Shown here piece after piece: positions 1-8,585 of a stretch of DNA of 64,000 bases (position 1 is the first letter of the stretch; every line of letters starts with the position of its first letter). This DNA comes from DATCVR01 sp036566745. Lineage in GTDB: Bacteria; Actinomycetota; Actinomycetes; Jiangellales; Jiangellaceae. The stretch covers positions 1 to 64,000 of the forward strand of contig DATCVR010000339.1 of assembly GCA_036566745.1 (NCBI GenBank), given 5' to 3'. The notes under the pieces were generated by a model, which was not told the origin of the DNA, ran no database searches, and saw only the letters and a program-made list of their open reading frames with translations. The translations under genes were made by a program, and so were the position numbers.

Positions 1-132
1 CTCCGCACTCCGTCCCTCGACGCTCCGGCCGTCACCGGCGCCGCGCGGCTGCTCGTCGCCGCCCGGGTCGGCGCCACCCGCCTCATCGACAACGTCGCGG
101 TGGACCTCCCCGACCCGCCTCGCTCGGAATGA
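1..132 (+). CDS. panC: Pantothenate synthetase, C-terminal end (partial)
   Basis: The first frame is open from the window edge to a TGA at 130-132 (43 codons). It carries ARLLVAARVGATRLIDNVAV, the typical C-terminal segment of pantothenate synthetase, which joins pantoate and beta-alanine using ATP. The rest of the gene lies outside the window. A panC-nadB-nadC-coaX order is common in actinobacteria and supports the call: PanC makes the substrate of CoaX, encoded three genes downstream. Only the tail is visible, so catalytic motifs cannot be checked. Confidence 0.75.
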   Translation, partial: LRTPSLDAPAVTGAARLLVAARVGATRLIDNVAVDLPDPPRSE

Positions 133-252
133 TCACGTCCACGTGATCATTACGCCCATCACCAGGGCTGCAGGCCTCGTGGCGCGGGTGAACCCCTGGT
201 GGTGGTCGGGATGCCACCACCCGATGCCCCCCGGGTCGTAGGCTCGATTCTC

Positions 253-1926
253 GTGACCAAGCCACCATCGCCGCTGCGGCTGCCGCGCCGGCTTCTCACC
301 GAGCCGCCAGGCTGGACCGTTGCCGCCGACGTCGTCGTGGTCGGCAGCGGAATCGCCGGGCTCACCGCCGCGCTCGAAGCCCGTAAGGCGGGCCGGGTGA
401 TGCTCGTGACCAAGACCTGGCTCTCCGAGGGCTCCACCGCCTGGGCCCAGGGTGGCATCGCCGCCGCGCTGGGTCCGGAGGACAGCCCGGAACAGCACCT
501 GCGCGACACCCTCGTGGCCGGCGTGGGGCTGTGCGACGAGCAGGCCGTCCGGACACTGGTGACCGAGGGGCCCCAGCGCGTCCGCGAGCTCGCCCAGCTC
601 GGCGCCGAGTTCGAGCGTGCCGCAGACGGCTCCATCGCCCTCACCCGCGAAGGCGGCCACCTCCGCGACCGGATCGCCCACGCCGGCGGCGACGCCACTG
701 GCAAGGAGATCTCCCGCGCGCTGATCGAGGCGCTGCACGCGGTGCGCGAGGACCCCAACATCGAGGTGATCGAGCACGCGCTGGTCACCGACGTCCTGAC
801 CGACGCCACGGGCCGGGCGTGCGGGGTGTCGCTGCACGTCATCGGGGAGGGCCGGATCGACGGCGTGGGAGCCGCCCTCGGGAAGGCCGTGGTGCTGGCC
901 ACCGGCGGCCTCGGCCAGGTGTACGCCTCGACGACCAACCCGCCGGTCTCCACCGGCGACGGCGTGGCGGCGGCGCTGCGAGCCGGAGCCGAGATCGCCG
1001 ATCTCGAGTTCGTCCAGTTCCATCCCACGGTGCTCTGGCTGGGCCGCTCGGCCAAGGGCCAGCAGCCGCTGATCTCCGAGGCCGTGCGCGGCGAGGGCGC
1101 GGTGCTGCGTGACGTCGAGGGCCGCCGCTTCATGGTCGGGCGCCACGAGCTGGCCGACCTCGCGCCGCGGGACGTCGTCGCCAAGGGCGTCATGACCGCG
1201 ATGGCCGAGACCGGCGCCGAGCACGTCTGGCTCGACGCGCGTCACCTCGGCGCCGACTTCCTCGAACAGCGCTTCCCCACCATCGTGGCGCGCTGCCGTT
1301 CGTACGGGATCGACCCGGCCACCGACCTCGTCCCGGTCGCGCCGGCCCAGCACTACGCCAGCGGCGGCATCCGCACCGACCGGAAGGGCCGCACGTCCGT
1401 GCCGGGCCTCTACGCGTGCGGCGAGGTGTCGTGTACCGGCGTACATGGCGCGAACCGGCTCGCCTCGAACTCGCTGCTCGAAGGGTTGGTGTGGGGGCAC
1501 CGGATCGCCGCCGACCTCGCCGAGACCGTCGCCGCCATCCCGGTGTCCGAGCCGGAGGAACGTCCCGGACCAGCGCAGTTGCTCGACGCCGACGCCCGCT
1601 CGTTCGTCCAGTCCGCGATGACCGCGGGTGCGGGCGTGCTGCGTTCGGCCGACTCGCTGGAGGTGCTGTCCGGACGGCTCGCCACCCTGGCCAGGGAGCG
1701 CCAGAGCGGGATCCCCACGGCAGATGCGTGGGAGACGACCAACCTCCATGCCGTGGCCGTTACGCTCGGTCGCCATGCCGCGCTGCGTGAGGAGACGCGC
1801 GGCGGGCACTGGCGAGAAGACTTCCCCGATCGCGACGACCAGCGCTTCCGCGGACATTTCGTGAGCGTGGTCGACCCCGACGGGGCGCTGACGACGACAT
1901 ACCACCCGATGGAGGAACGTCCATGA
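253..1926 (+). CDS. nadB: L-aspartate oxidase
   Basis: FAD enzyme oxidising L-aspartate to iminoaspartate, the first step of de novo NAD synthesis. The Rossmann motif VVGSGIAGLTAALEA lies near residue 31. EGSTAWAQGGIAAALG and the C-terminal ASGGIRTD, YACGEVSCTGVHGANRLA and SNSLLEGLVWG blocks are diagnostic of NadB. About 557 residues, normal for the family. I prefer the GTG at 253: upstream in-frame starts at 199 and 211 add a poorly conserved leader, and a TAGGCT box (239-244) just upstream of 253 could be a -10 for a near-leaderless transcript. The stop overlaps the nadC ATG (ATGA), so translation is probably coupled. Confidence 0.95.
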   Translation: MTKPPSPLRLPRRLLTEPPGWTVAADVVVVGSGIAGLTAALEARKAGRVMLVTKTWLSEGSTAWAQGGIAAALGPEDSPEQHLRDTLVAGVGLCDEQAVRTLVTEGPQRVRELAQLGAEFERAADGSIALTREGGHLRDRIAHAGGDATGKEISRALIEALHAVREDPNIEVIEHALVTDVLTDATGRACGVSLHVIGEGRIDGVGAALGKAVVLATGGLGQVYASTTNPPVSTGDGVAAALRAGAEIADLEFVQFHPTVLWLGRSAKGQQPLISEAVRGEGAVLRDVEGRRFMVGRHELADLAPRDVVAKGVMTAMAETGAEHVWLDARHLGADFLEQRFPTIVARCRSYGIDPATDLVPVAPAQHYASGGIRTDRKGRTSVPGLYACGEVSCTGVHGANRLASNSLLEGLVWGHRIAADLAETVAAIPVSEPEERPGPAQLLDADARSFVQSAMTAGAGVLRSADSLEVLSGRLATLARERQSGIPTADAWETTNLHAVAVTLGRHAALREETRGGHWREDFPDRDDQRFRGHFVSVVDPDGALTTTYHPMEERP

Positions 1927-2810
1927 GCTTGCCCGAGTCCGTGACCAGCGCGCTGCGCGAGGCCGGCCTCGACCCCGTGTACGTCGAGGACCTCATCCGC
2001 GCCACGCTGGAGGAGGATCTCGCCGGGGGCGTCGACGTCACCAGCGCGGCCACGGTTCCGGCCGAGCAGGTCGCCGTGGCCCAGCTGGTCGCCCGGCAGG
2101 CCGGCGTGGTGGCTGGATTGCCGGTCGTCGAGGCGGTGTTCGCCGTGGTCACCGCCGGCAACGTCCAGGTCGAGCGGTCGGCCGCCGACGGGCAGCGGGT
2201 CGAGGCCGACGCGGTGCTGCTGAGCGTGCGGGCGCGCACCCGTGAGGTCCTACTGGGCGAACGGACGGCGCTGAACCTCGCGTCGCGCATGTCCGGCATC
2301 GCCACTGCCACCCGGGCCTGGGTCGACGCGCTCGAGGGCACCAAGGCGGTTGTCCGCGACACCCGCAAGACGATGCCCCTGCTCCGCCCCCTCGACAAGT
2401 ACGCCGTAAGAGCCGGCGGCGGCGAGAACCACCGCTCCTCGCTGGCCGACGCCGCGCTCGTCAAGGACAACCACGTGATCGCCGCCGGAGGAGTGGCCGC
2501 GGCGTTCCGGGCGGTCCGCGAAGCCTTCCCCGACGTGCCGGTGGAGGTCGAGGTCGACGACGTCATGGATGCCCTCGAAGCGGTCGAGGCCGGCGCCGAC
2601 ACGGTGCTGCTTGACAACTTCGAGGTGGCGGAGGTCCGCGAGGCGGTCGCCGCGATCGCCGGGCGGGCCCGCATCGAGGTGAGCGGTGGGCTGACCCTCG
2701 ACGAGGCCCGGGCCTACGCCGAGACCGGCGCCGACTACCTCTCCGTCGGTGGCCTCACCCACTCGGTGATCGCCCTCGATCTCGCCCTCGACGTCCAGAG
2801 CGTCGGCTGA
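1923..2810 (+). CDS. nadC: Nicotinate-nucleotide pyrophosphorylase (carboxylating)
   Basis: Quinolinate phosphoribosyltransferase: quinolinate plus PRPP gives nicotinate mononucleotide, CO2 and pyrophosphate. The 295 residues match the family length. Visible signatures are NLASRMSGIAT, DTRKTMPLLRPLDKYAV, GGGENHRSSLADAALVKDNH and the C-terminal LLDNF and EVSGG phosphate-binding strands of the TIM-like barrel. It overlaps nadB by four bases and coaX begins one base after its stop, so nadB-nadC-coaX is one operon. No nadA is seen in the window; it may lie upstream or elsewhere. Confidence 0.96.
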   Translation: MSLPESVTSALREAGLDPVYVEDLIRATLEEDLAGGVDVTSAATVPAEQVAVAQLVARQAGVVAGLPVVEAVFAVVTAGNVQVERSAADGQRVEADAVLLSVRARTREVLLGERTALNLASRMSGIATATRAWVDALEGTKAVVRDTRKTMPLLRPLDKYAVRAGGGENHRSSLADAALVKDNHVIAAGGVAAAFRAVREAFPDVPVEVEVDDVMDALEAVEAGADTVLLDNFEVAEVREAVAAIAGRARIEVSGGLTLDEARAYAETGADYLSVGGLTHSVIALDLALDVQSVG

Positions 2811-2811
2811 C

Positions 2812-3588
2812 ATGCTGCTCGCCATCGACGTCGGCAACACCGAGACGGTCATCGGGCTGCTCGACGGCACCGACGTCGTCCATCACTGGCGCATCGCCAC
2901 GGTGTCGCGGCGCACGGCCGACGAGATCATGGCCCTGCTCCACGGACTGTTCGCGACTGCGGGGCTCGACGACCACGTCGGCGGTGTGGCGGTCTGCTCG
3001 ACCGTTCCGGCCGTCCAGCACGAGATGCGTGCGCTCGTCGGGCGCTACTACTCGGGAGTGCCGTCCCTGCTGGTCGAGCCCGGGGTCCGCACCGGCGTTC
3101 CGGTCCTCATGGACAACCCCCGCGAGGTCGGCACCGATCGCATCGTCAACGCCCTCGCCGCCCACCACCTGTATGCGGGGCCGTGCATCGTCGTCGACTT
3201 CGGCACGGCCACCACGTTCGACGTGGTCTCGGAGCGGGGCGAGTACATCGGCGGGGCCATCGCTCCGGGCATCGGCGTGTCCCTGGACGCACTCGGCGAC
3301 GCCGGGGCGCAGCTGCGGCGCGTCGAACTGGTGCGACCGCGTTCGGTGATCGCCAAGAACACCGTCGAGGCGCTGCAGTCCGGCGCCCTCTACGGGTTCA
3401 GCGGCCAGGTCGACGGCATCGTCACCCGCATGGCGGCCGAGCTGGGCATCCCGCTCGCGCGGCTCACGGTGATCGCCACCGGCGGGCTGGCCACGCTGGT
3501 CCTCGACGAGCTGACCACCGTCCACCGGCACGAGCCGTGGCTCACGCTGATCGGCCTGCGCCTCGCCTACGACCGCAACATCACCTGA
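2812..3588 (+). CDS. coaX: Type III pantothenate kinase
   Basis: Phosphorylates pantothenate, the first step of CoA synthesis, using the ASKHA-fold type III enzyme. The N-terminal MLLAIDVGNTETVIGLLDG is the phosphate-1 loop. GTDRIVNALAA, CIVVDFGTATTFDVV and GGAIAPGIGVSLDAL are the other family hallmarks. The 258 residues match the usual length. It starts one base after the nadC stop and is therefore translated from the same message. Its pathway partner PanC is encoded upstream. Confidence 0.95.
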   Translation: MLLAIDVGNTETVIGLLDGTDVVHHWRIATVSRRTADEIMALLHGLFATAGLDDHVGGVAVCSTVPAVQHEMRALVGRYYSGVPSLLVEPGVRTGVPVLMDNPREVGTDRIVNALAAHHLYAGPCIVVDFGTATTFDVVSERGEYIGGAIAPGIGVSLDALGDAGAQLRRVELVRPRSVIAKNTVEALQSGALYGFSGQVDGIVTRMAAELGIPLARLTVIATGGLATLVLDELTTVHRHEPWLTLIGLRLAYDRNIT

Positions 3589-3639
3589 CCGGGTGGTTGG
3601 AGGAAGGTGGCTGCCAGAGCGGCCGGAATCGTCCAACGA

Positions 3640-4563
3640 TCACCCGGCTGAAGGGCGGTCCTGCAGCAACGCGTTCATGTCGCCGACCTCGCCGAGGTGG
3701 TGCAGCTTGTCGGGGTTGATGAGGTTGCGCAGCGCCTGAACCCGGCCGTCGGCGATGTCGATCGACAGCACCCCGAGCAGCCGGCCGTCCCGATCGACGA
3801 TGCGCGCGGCCGGCCCGCCGTTGGCCTCGGTGAGCTCGAGACGGCCCCCGACACGGTCGCCGACGCGCACCAGGCCCACGAGGAAGCGGGCCACCTGGGT
3901 GCGCCCGGTCATCGGCGTGCGGATGGCCGGCGCCTTTCCGCCGCCGTCGCCCACGAACACGATGTCGTCGGCGAGCAGCCGCTCGACGGCCGCGACGTCG
4001 CCCTCGGCGAGCGCGGCGAGGAAGCCGCGCGTCAGCTCGTCGCGGCGCTCGGGCGACGGTTCGAACCTGGGGCGGTCGGCGTCGATCCGCTGACGCGACC
4101 GCACGAGGATCTGGCGGCAGTTGGCCTCGCTCTTGCCGATGATCGCGGCGATCTCGGGGTAGCCGTAGTCGAAGACCTCACGCAGCACGAACACCGCCCG
4201 CTCGACCGGCGCCAGCTGCTCCAGGAGCACCAGGAAGGCCGTGGTCACCGTCTCGTCCAGCTCGATGCGATGGGACGGATCGGTGTCGACCGATCCGACC
4301 ACCGGCTCGGGCAGCCACGGCCCGACGTACTCCTCACGCCGCACCCGCGCCGCCCGCAGTGCGTCGATGGCCAGGCGGGTGGTGACCGTGGTGGCGAACG
4401 CCTCGGGCCGCTGCACGACGGTGCCCTCGAGGTCGGTCTTGTGCATGCGCAGGAACGCCTCCTGCACGACGTCCTCGGCCTCGGCGACGCTGCCCAGCAT
4501 CCGGTAGGCGATCGAGAACATCAACGGCCGCAGCGAGTCGTGTTCCGCGATGAGGTTCGTCAC
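3640..4563 (-). CDS. ECF41-type RNA polymerase sigma factor with SnoaL-like C-terminal domain
   Basis: Extracytoplasmic-function sigma factor of the SigJ/ECF41 type, 307 residues from a GTG at 4563. Region 2 (AYRMLGSVAEAEDVVQEAFL) and region 4 (FDYGYPEIAAIIGKSEANCR) are clear. They are followed by a SnoaL_2-like extension carrying DGGGK (about residues 206-210) and NPDKL (about 283-287), the two motifs known to mark ECF41, where the fused domain regulates the sigma factor in place of a separate anti-sigma factor. The divergent neighbour is an NAD-dependent epimerase, the E of the COE partner group known for ECF41. Longer upstream frames are open only because of GC content. Confidence 0.92.
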   Translation of the reverse strand: MTNLIAEHDSLRPLMFSIAYRMLGSVAEAEDVVQEAFLRMHKTDLEGTVVQRPEAFATTVTTRLAIDALRAARVRREEYVGPWLPEPVVGSVDTDPSHRIELDETVTTAFLVLLEQLAPVERAVFVLREVFDYGYPEIAAIIGKSEANCRQILVRSRQRIDADRPRFEPSPERRDELTRGFLAALAEGDVAAVERLLADDIVFVGDGGGKAPAIRTPMTGRTQVARFLVGLVRVGDRVGGRLELTEANGGPAARIVDRDGRLLGVLSIDIADGRVQALRNLINPDKLHHLGEVGDMNALLQDRPSAG

Positions 4564-4583
4564 GCCCTCGATCCAACCACCGC

Positions 4584-4610
4584 TGTCACAGATCGGGTCG
4601 CGGGGCCGTC
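4584..4610 (+). promoter_or_regulatory. ECF41-type promoter for the epimerase gene
   Basis: TGTCACA at 4584-4590 and CGTC at 4607-4610, separated by exactly 16 bases. This equals the published ECF41 consensus (TGTCACA-N16-CGTC). It lies between the divergent sigma gene and the epimerase, pointing at the epimerase ATG at 4648. The match is direct; use by this sigma factor is inferred. Confidence 0.8.
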
Positions 4611-4647
4611 GGACGGGATGAGACGGGACGAGAGATGGGAGAACACC

Positions 4648-5589
4648 ATGAAGGTCTTCCTGGCCGGAGCCACCGGTGCGGTGGGTCAGCGGCTGGTGCC
4701 GAAGCTGGTGGCAGCGGGCCACGAGGTCGTGGGCACCACACGAGCGGCGTCGAAGCTCGCCGAGCTCGAGGCGAACGGAGCCGAAGGGGTCGTCGTGGAC
4801 GGCCTCGACCGCGACGGCGTCGTCGAGGCGGTGCGCAAGGCCCAGCCCGACGTCATCGTCCACCAGCTCACCGCGCTGAGTGGATCGCCCGACTACAAGC
4901 ACTTCGACCGCTACTTCGCGGCGACGAACCAGCTGCGCACGGTCGGCACCGACAACCTGATCGCCGGTGCCCGGGCGGCCGGCGTGCCACGCATCGTGGC
5001 GCAGAGCTACACGGGCTGGCCGAACCCGCGGTCCGGCTCATGGGTGAAGACGGAGGACGACCCGCTGGACTCGCACCCCACCGCGGTCTCGCGGGAGTCG
5101 CTGGCGGCCATCCGCTATGTCGAGTCGGTGGTTCCGGCCCTCGACGGCATCACCGGCGTCGTGCTCCGGTTCGGCTCGTTCTACGGACCGGGCACCTCGC
5201 TGGGCGCCGGGGGCGAAATCGTCGACCTGATCCGGGCCCGCAAGTTCCCGATCGTGGGCGGTGGCACCGGCGTGTGGTCCTTCCTGCACATCGACGACGC
5301 CGCCACGGCAACGATCGCGGCGCTGGACCACGGCACGGCAGGGCTCTACAACGTGGTCGACGACGACCCGGCGCCGGTCACCCAGTGGCTGCCCTACCTG
5401 GCCGAATGCCTCGGCGCGAAGGCACCGATGAAGGTGCCGGCCTGGCTGGTCCGGCCGCTGCTCGGCGAGCACACGCTGGCCGCGATGACGTCCATGCGGG
5501 GCTCCTCGAACGCCAAGGCCAAGCGTGAACTCGGCTGGATCCCGTCACACGCCAGCTGGCGCGAGGGATTCCGCACGGCGCTGGGCTGA
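4648..5589 (+). CDS. NAD-dependent epimerase/dehydratase family protein (ECF41 partner)
   Basis: Extended SDR of 313 residues. It begins MKVFLAGATGAVGQRLVPKL, whose GATGAVG is a GxxGxxG NAD(P) loop. The FGSFYGPGTSLGAGGE and VVGGGTGVWSFLHIDDAA segments are typical of NAD-dependent epimerase-like proteins. The usual YxxxK pair is not obvious. Substrate is unknown. The ATG at 4648 follows a GGGAG-like site and the ECF41-type promoter at 4584-4610, so it is the probable target of the divergent sigma factor. Such COE-group oxidoreductases or epimerases are habitual ECF41 neighbours. Confidence 0.85.
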   Translation: MKVFLAGATGAVGQRLVPKLVAAGHEVVGTTRAASKLAELEANGAEGVVVDGLDRDGVVEAVRKAQPDVIVHQLTALSGSPDYKHFDRYFAATNQLRTVGTDNLIAGARAAGVPRIVAQSYTGWPNPRSGSWVKTEDDPLDSHPTAVSRESLAAIRYVESVVPALDGITGVVLRFGSFYGPGTSLGAGGEIVDLIRARKFPIVGGGTGVWSFLHIDDAATATIAALDHGTAGLYNVVDDDPAPVTQWLPYLAECLGAKAPMKVPAWLVRPLLGEHTLAAMTSMRGSSNAKAKRELGWIPSHASWREGFRTALG

Positions 5590-5685
5590 GGGCTGCGGGG
5601 CTGCGGGGCTGAGGGCGGCGGGGCCGAGGCGGCGGGTGGTTAAGGTCGTCGGGTCAGCTCCGACGGTTCGGCGATCACGGGACGG

Positions 5686-6657
5686 GTGACGGAGCGGCCT
5701 CCGTACGACCGATGGTTCGGCGCGGAGGCCTTCGACGCCACCTACGGCTACGACCTCGACGCCCTGCTCGCCGTCGAGGCACCGCCCGAGCCGCCGGGCT
5801 TCGCGGACTTCTGGTCCGGTCTGTACTCCCGGGCCGCCGCCGTCGATCCCGCGCCCCGGCTGACCAGGATCGACGCGAGTGGCGACACGCACGTGTTCGA
5901 GGTCGCGTACACCTCGCTCGGTGGGGTGCGGCTCGGCGGCTGGGTCAGCCTGCCGGCCCGGGGTGACGCCGAGGACGCCATGGTCGTGGGTCACGGATAC
6001 GGCGGGCGCGACGCGCCGGACCTCGACCTCGTGCCCGATCGCACCGCGGCGATCTTCCCGGTCGCTCGCGGGTTGCCCACGGCCGGCCTGGCCGACGGCA
6101 TCCCCGCGGCGTCCGGCGAGCACGTGTTGCACGGGATCGAGGCGGTCGAGTCCTATGTCCACGGCGGGTGCGCTGCGGACCTCTGGATCGCGGCGTCGGC
6201 CCTGCTACGGGTCGTGGGCGAGGCTCCGGCGCGGCTCGACTACGTGGGGGCGAGCTTCGGCGGCGGCATCGGTGCCCTGGCGCTGCCGTGGGATCCCCGG
6301 TTCACCGCCGCCGTGCTGCGGGTGCCGAGCTTCGGCCAGCACGACCTCAGGCTCACGATGCCGTGCACGGGCAGTGGCGAGGCGGTGCGCGGGTACGTCG
6401 CCGAGCATCCCGAGGCCCGCGACGTCCTGCGCCACTTCGACGCGGCCACGGCAGCCGGCCGGCTGCGGATCCCGACGATGGTCGCGCCCGCGACCTGGGA
6501 TGCCGCGGTGCCACCGCCTGGCCAGTTCGCCGTGTACAACGCGCTGGCCGGACCGAAGGAGCTGTTCGTGTTCAGCGCGGGGCACGCCGACTACCCCGGC
6601 GAGCCGGACGAGTACACGCGGTTCGTCAGGGCGGCGACGGCGTTTCTGCGCTCGTGA
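5686..6657 (+). CDS. Alpha/beta hydrolase, acetylxylan esterase (AXE1/CE7)-like
   Basis: A 323-residue alpha/beta hydrolase. The probable oxyanion loop is HGYGG (residues 103-107), the nucleophile is Ser190 in GASFGGG, and the best candidates for the rest of the triad are Asp272 (ATWDAAVPP) and His300 (SAGHADYPG). The arrangement, including the WDAAVPP strand before the acid, resembles the CE7/acetylxylan-esterase and cephalosporin-C-deacetylase family. No signal peptide, so cytoplasmic. The canonical RGQ triplet of CE7 is replaced by RGL, so specificity may differ. It starts at a GTG. Its 3' end overlaps the convergent STAS gene by about 32 bases. Confidence 0.75.
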   Translation: MTERPPYDRWFGAEAFDATYGYDLDALLAVEAPPEPPGFADFWSGLYSRAAAVDPAPRLTRIDASGDTHVFEVAYTSLGGVRLGGWVSLPARGDAEDAMVVGHGYGGRDAPDLDLVPDRTAAIFPVARGLPTAGLADGIPAASGEHVLHGIEAVESYVHGGCAADLWIAASALLRVVGEAPARLDYVGASFGGGIGALALPWDPRFTAAVLRVPSFGQHDLRLTMPCTGSGEAVRGYVAEHPEARDVLRHFDAATAAGRLRIPTMVAPATWDAAVPPPGQFAVYNALAGPKELFVFSAGHADYPGEPDEYTRFVRAATAFLRS

Positions 6658-7012
6658 CCGGGCTGGTGCCCTTGCGCTGGGACGGCACCGTCAGCGGGCT
6701 GGGCTCCATGAAATGCCACCCGGCGGCTTCGACGGCTCGGTGTGCGGGTCCGCTCATGGCGGCGAACGACACCTGGAAACCGGCCTGGGCGCCGCGGCCG
6801 GACAGCTCGCGGAGGAACGCCAGCGCGGCGTCGCCCAACGCGGTGACCCGGTGCATGTCGACCACGACGTGATCGAGCCCATTGAGCGCCTCGAGACGGG
6901 CCACCTCGTCGACGGCCTCGTGCAGCGTGCTGGTCAGTTCGGCTCCCACATCGCCGGAGAGGAACACGACGATCTCGCGGGCACCTCGGTCGACGACCTC
7001 GACATCGCCCAT
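6626..7012 (-). CDS. STAS-domain protein (anti-anti-sigma factor-like)
   Basis: A 128-residue single STAS domain. HVVVDMHRVTALGDAALAFL is the conserved strand-helix carrying the phosphorylatable position of SpoIIAA/RsbV proteins. Here that position is probably the Thr of VTALGD, where typical members have DSSG, so phosphorylation control is uncertain. The ATG at 7012 is chosen because GAGGTGAGG lies just before it. A longer frame to 7105 has no ribosome site and runs into the lysS leader. Divergent from lysS. No kinase or anti-sigma gene is adjacent. Confidence 0.75.
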   Translation of the reverse strand: MGDVEVVDRGAREIVVFLSGDVGAELTSTLHEAVDEVARLEALNGLDHVVVDMHRVTALGDAALAFLRELSGRGAQAGFQVSFAAMSGPAHRAVEAAGWHFMEPSPLTVPSQRKGTSPVTSAETPSPP

Positions 7013-7088
7013 CGACCTCACCTCCCTCTCCCAGCAGCGTGGCACCTTCGCGACGATCGGGCAACGCCGCGTCATACCCTTGTGCCTC

Positions 7089-8585
7089 ATGGGTGAGCAG
7101 TCCACGGCGCATGACGACGACCTTCCGGAACAGATCCGGGTGCGTCGTGAGAAGCGCGCCGAGCTGCTCGCCAGCGGTGTCGAGCCCTACGTGCTCGGCT
7201 TCGACCGCACCCACACCATCGCCGAGCTCCGAGCGGCCTACCCCGACCTCGAACCCGGCACCGAGACCGGCGACCGGGTGGCCGTCGCCGGTCGGGTGAT
7301 CTTCCTCCGCGACACCGGCAAGCTGTGTTTCGCGCGGCTGCGCGCCGGCGAGGGCACCGAGCTGCAGGCGATGCTGTCCCTCGACCGCATCGGCGAGGAG
7401 CGGCTGGCCGAGTGGAAGCACCTCGTCGACATCGGCGACCACGTCGGGATCGAGGGCGAGGTCATCGCGAGCAAGCGCGGCGAGCTCTCGGTGATGGCTG
7501 ATCGCTGGACGATGGTCTCCAAGGCACTTCGGCCGCTGCCGGTGGCCCACAGGCCGCTCAACGAGGAGACCCGCGTCCGGCAGCGGTACGCCGATCTCAT
7601 CGTCAACGAGCACGCCCGCGAGATGGTGCGCACGTGTGCCGCCGTGATGCGCTCGTTGCGCGAGACATTGCACCGCTACGGGTTCGTCGAGGTCGAGACC
7701 CCGGTCCTGCAGTCCATCCAGGGCGGCGCGGCGGCCCGACCCTTCGAGACCCATCTCAACGTCTTCGACATCCCGATGACGCTTCGGATCGCCCTCGAGC
7801 TGTATCTCAAGCGAGCGGTGGTGGGCGGTATCGATCGGGTCTACGAGATCGGGCGGATCTTCCGTAACGAAGGCGTTGATTCCACCCACAGCCCCGAATT
7901 CACGATGCTGGAGGCATACGAGGCTTACGGTGATTACGACACCATGGCGACGCTGACCCGAGATCTTGTTCTCGACGCCGCCCGAGCCGTCGGCCGAACC
8001 GCTGTTCCGGACGGTCACGGCGGCCAGATCGATCTCGAACAGCCGTGGTCGCGAGTGACGATTCACGAAGCCGTCTCCAATGCCGTGGGCGACGAGATCA
8101 CGATCGATACGTCCGAGGCTCGGCTGCGCGAACTGGCCGACAAGCACGATGTCGCGCTCCGGCCTTCCTGGGGCCATGGCGAAATCGTCCTCGAGCTGTT
8201 CGAGAAGCTCGTCGAGCACACCCTGATGAGCCCGACATTCGTATGCGACTATCCCGAATCGGTACGTCCGCTCGCCCGGCCCCACCGCGACGATTCCCGG
8301 CTCGTCGAGGCGTGGGATCTGATCATCGGGGGAGTCGAGCTCGCTCCGGCCTATTCGGAGCTGGTCGACCCGGTGATTCAGCGTGAGCGACTCATGGCCC
8401 AATCACTCCTCGCCGCGGCCGGCGATCCCGAGGCGATGCGGTTGGACGAGGACTTTCTGCGAGCCCTCGAATACGGAATGCCACCCACCGGCGGGGTGGG
8501 TGTGGGTGTCGACCGGCTCGTGATGCTCCTGACCGGCACCGGAATTCGCGAAACGATCTTGTTCCCGCTTGTGAAGCCCGAATGA
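7089..8585 (+). CDS. lysS: Lysyl-tRNA synthetase, class II
   Basis: Charges tRNA-Lys. 498 residues: an OB-fold anticodon-binding domain (about 60-160) then the class II catalytic core. Motif 2 region VYEIGRIFRNEGVDSTHSPEFTMLEAYEAYG and motif 3 GMPPTGGVGVGVDRLVML are intact. IALELYLKRAVVGG and CDYPESVRPLARPHRDD resemble the divergent second LysRS of streptomycetes rather than the standard IAPELYLKR form. ATG at 7089. The gene overlaps argA by ATGA. From about 7860 onward codon use becomes visibly less GC-biased than in the first half of the same gene. Confidence 0.93.
   Translation: MGEQSTAHDDDLPEQIRVRREKRAELLASGVEPYVLGFDRTHTIAELRAAYPDLEPGTETGDRVAVAGRVIFLRDTGKLCFARLRAGEGTELQAMLSLDRIGEERLAEWKHLVDIGDHVGIEGEVIASKRGELSVMADRWTMVSKALRPLPVAHRPLNEETRVRQRYADLIVNEHAREMVRTCAAVMRSLRETLHRYGFVEVETPVLQSIQGGAAARPFETHLNVFDIPMTLRIALELYLKRAVVGGIDRVYEIGRIFRNEGVDSTHSPEFTMLEAYEAYGDYDTMATLTRDLVLDAARAVGRTAVPDGHGGQIDLEQPWSRVTIHEAVSNAVGDEITIDTSEARLRELADKHDVALRPSWGHGEIVLELFEKLVEHTLMSPTFVCDYPESVRPLARPHRDDSRLVEAWDLIIGGVELAPAYSELVDPVIQRERLMAQSLLAAAGDPEAMRLDEDFLRALEYGMPPTGGVGVGVDRLVMLLTGTGIRETILFPLVKPE

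Noticed and set aside
3589..3647. Inverted repeat CCGGGTG...CACCCGG after coaX
   Set aside because: Seven-base arms over a 45-base gap, partly inside the convergent sigma gene; too weak to call a terminator.
3697..4647. Upstream extension of the epimerase frame by more than 300 codons
   Set aside because: It is antisense to the ECF41 gene and crosses the ECF41-type promoter; the real start is the ATG at 4648.
4564..4902. N-terminal extension of the ECF41 sigma factor
   Set aside because: Lies over the promoter and the start of the divergent epimerase; sigma homology begins right after the GTG at 4563.
5580..5640. GCGGGGCTG repeats after the epimerase gene
   Set aside because: Short low-complexity stretch without symmetry; not a convincing terminator or repeat element.
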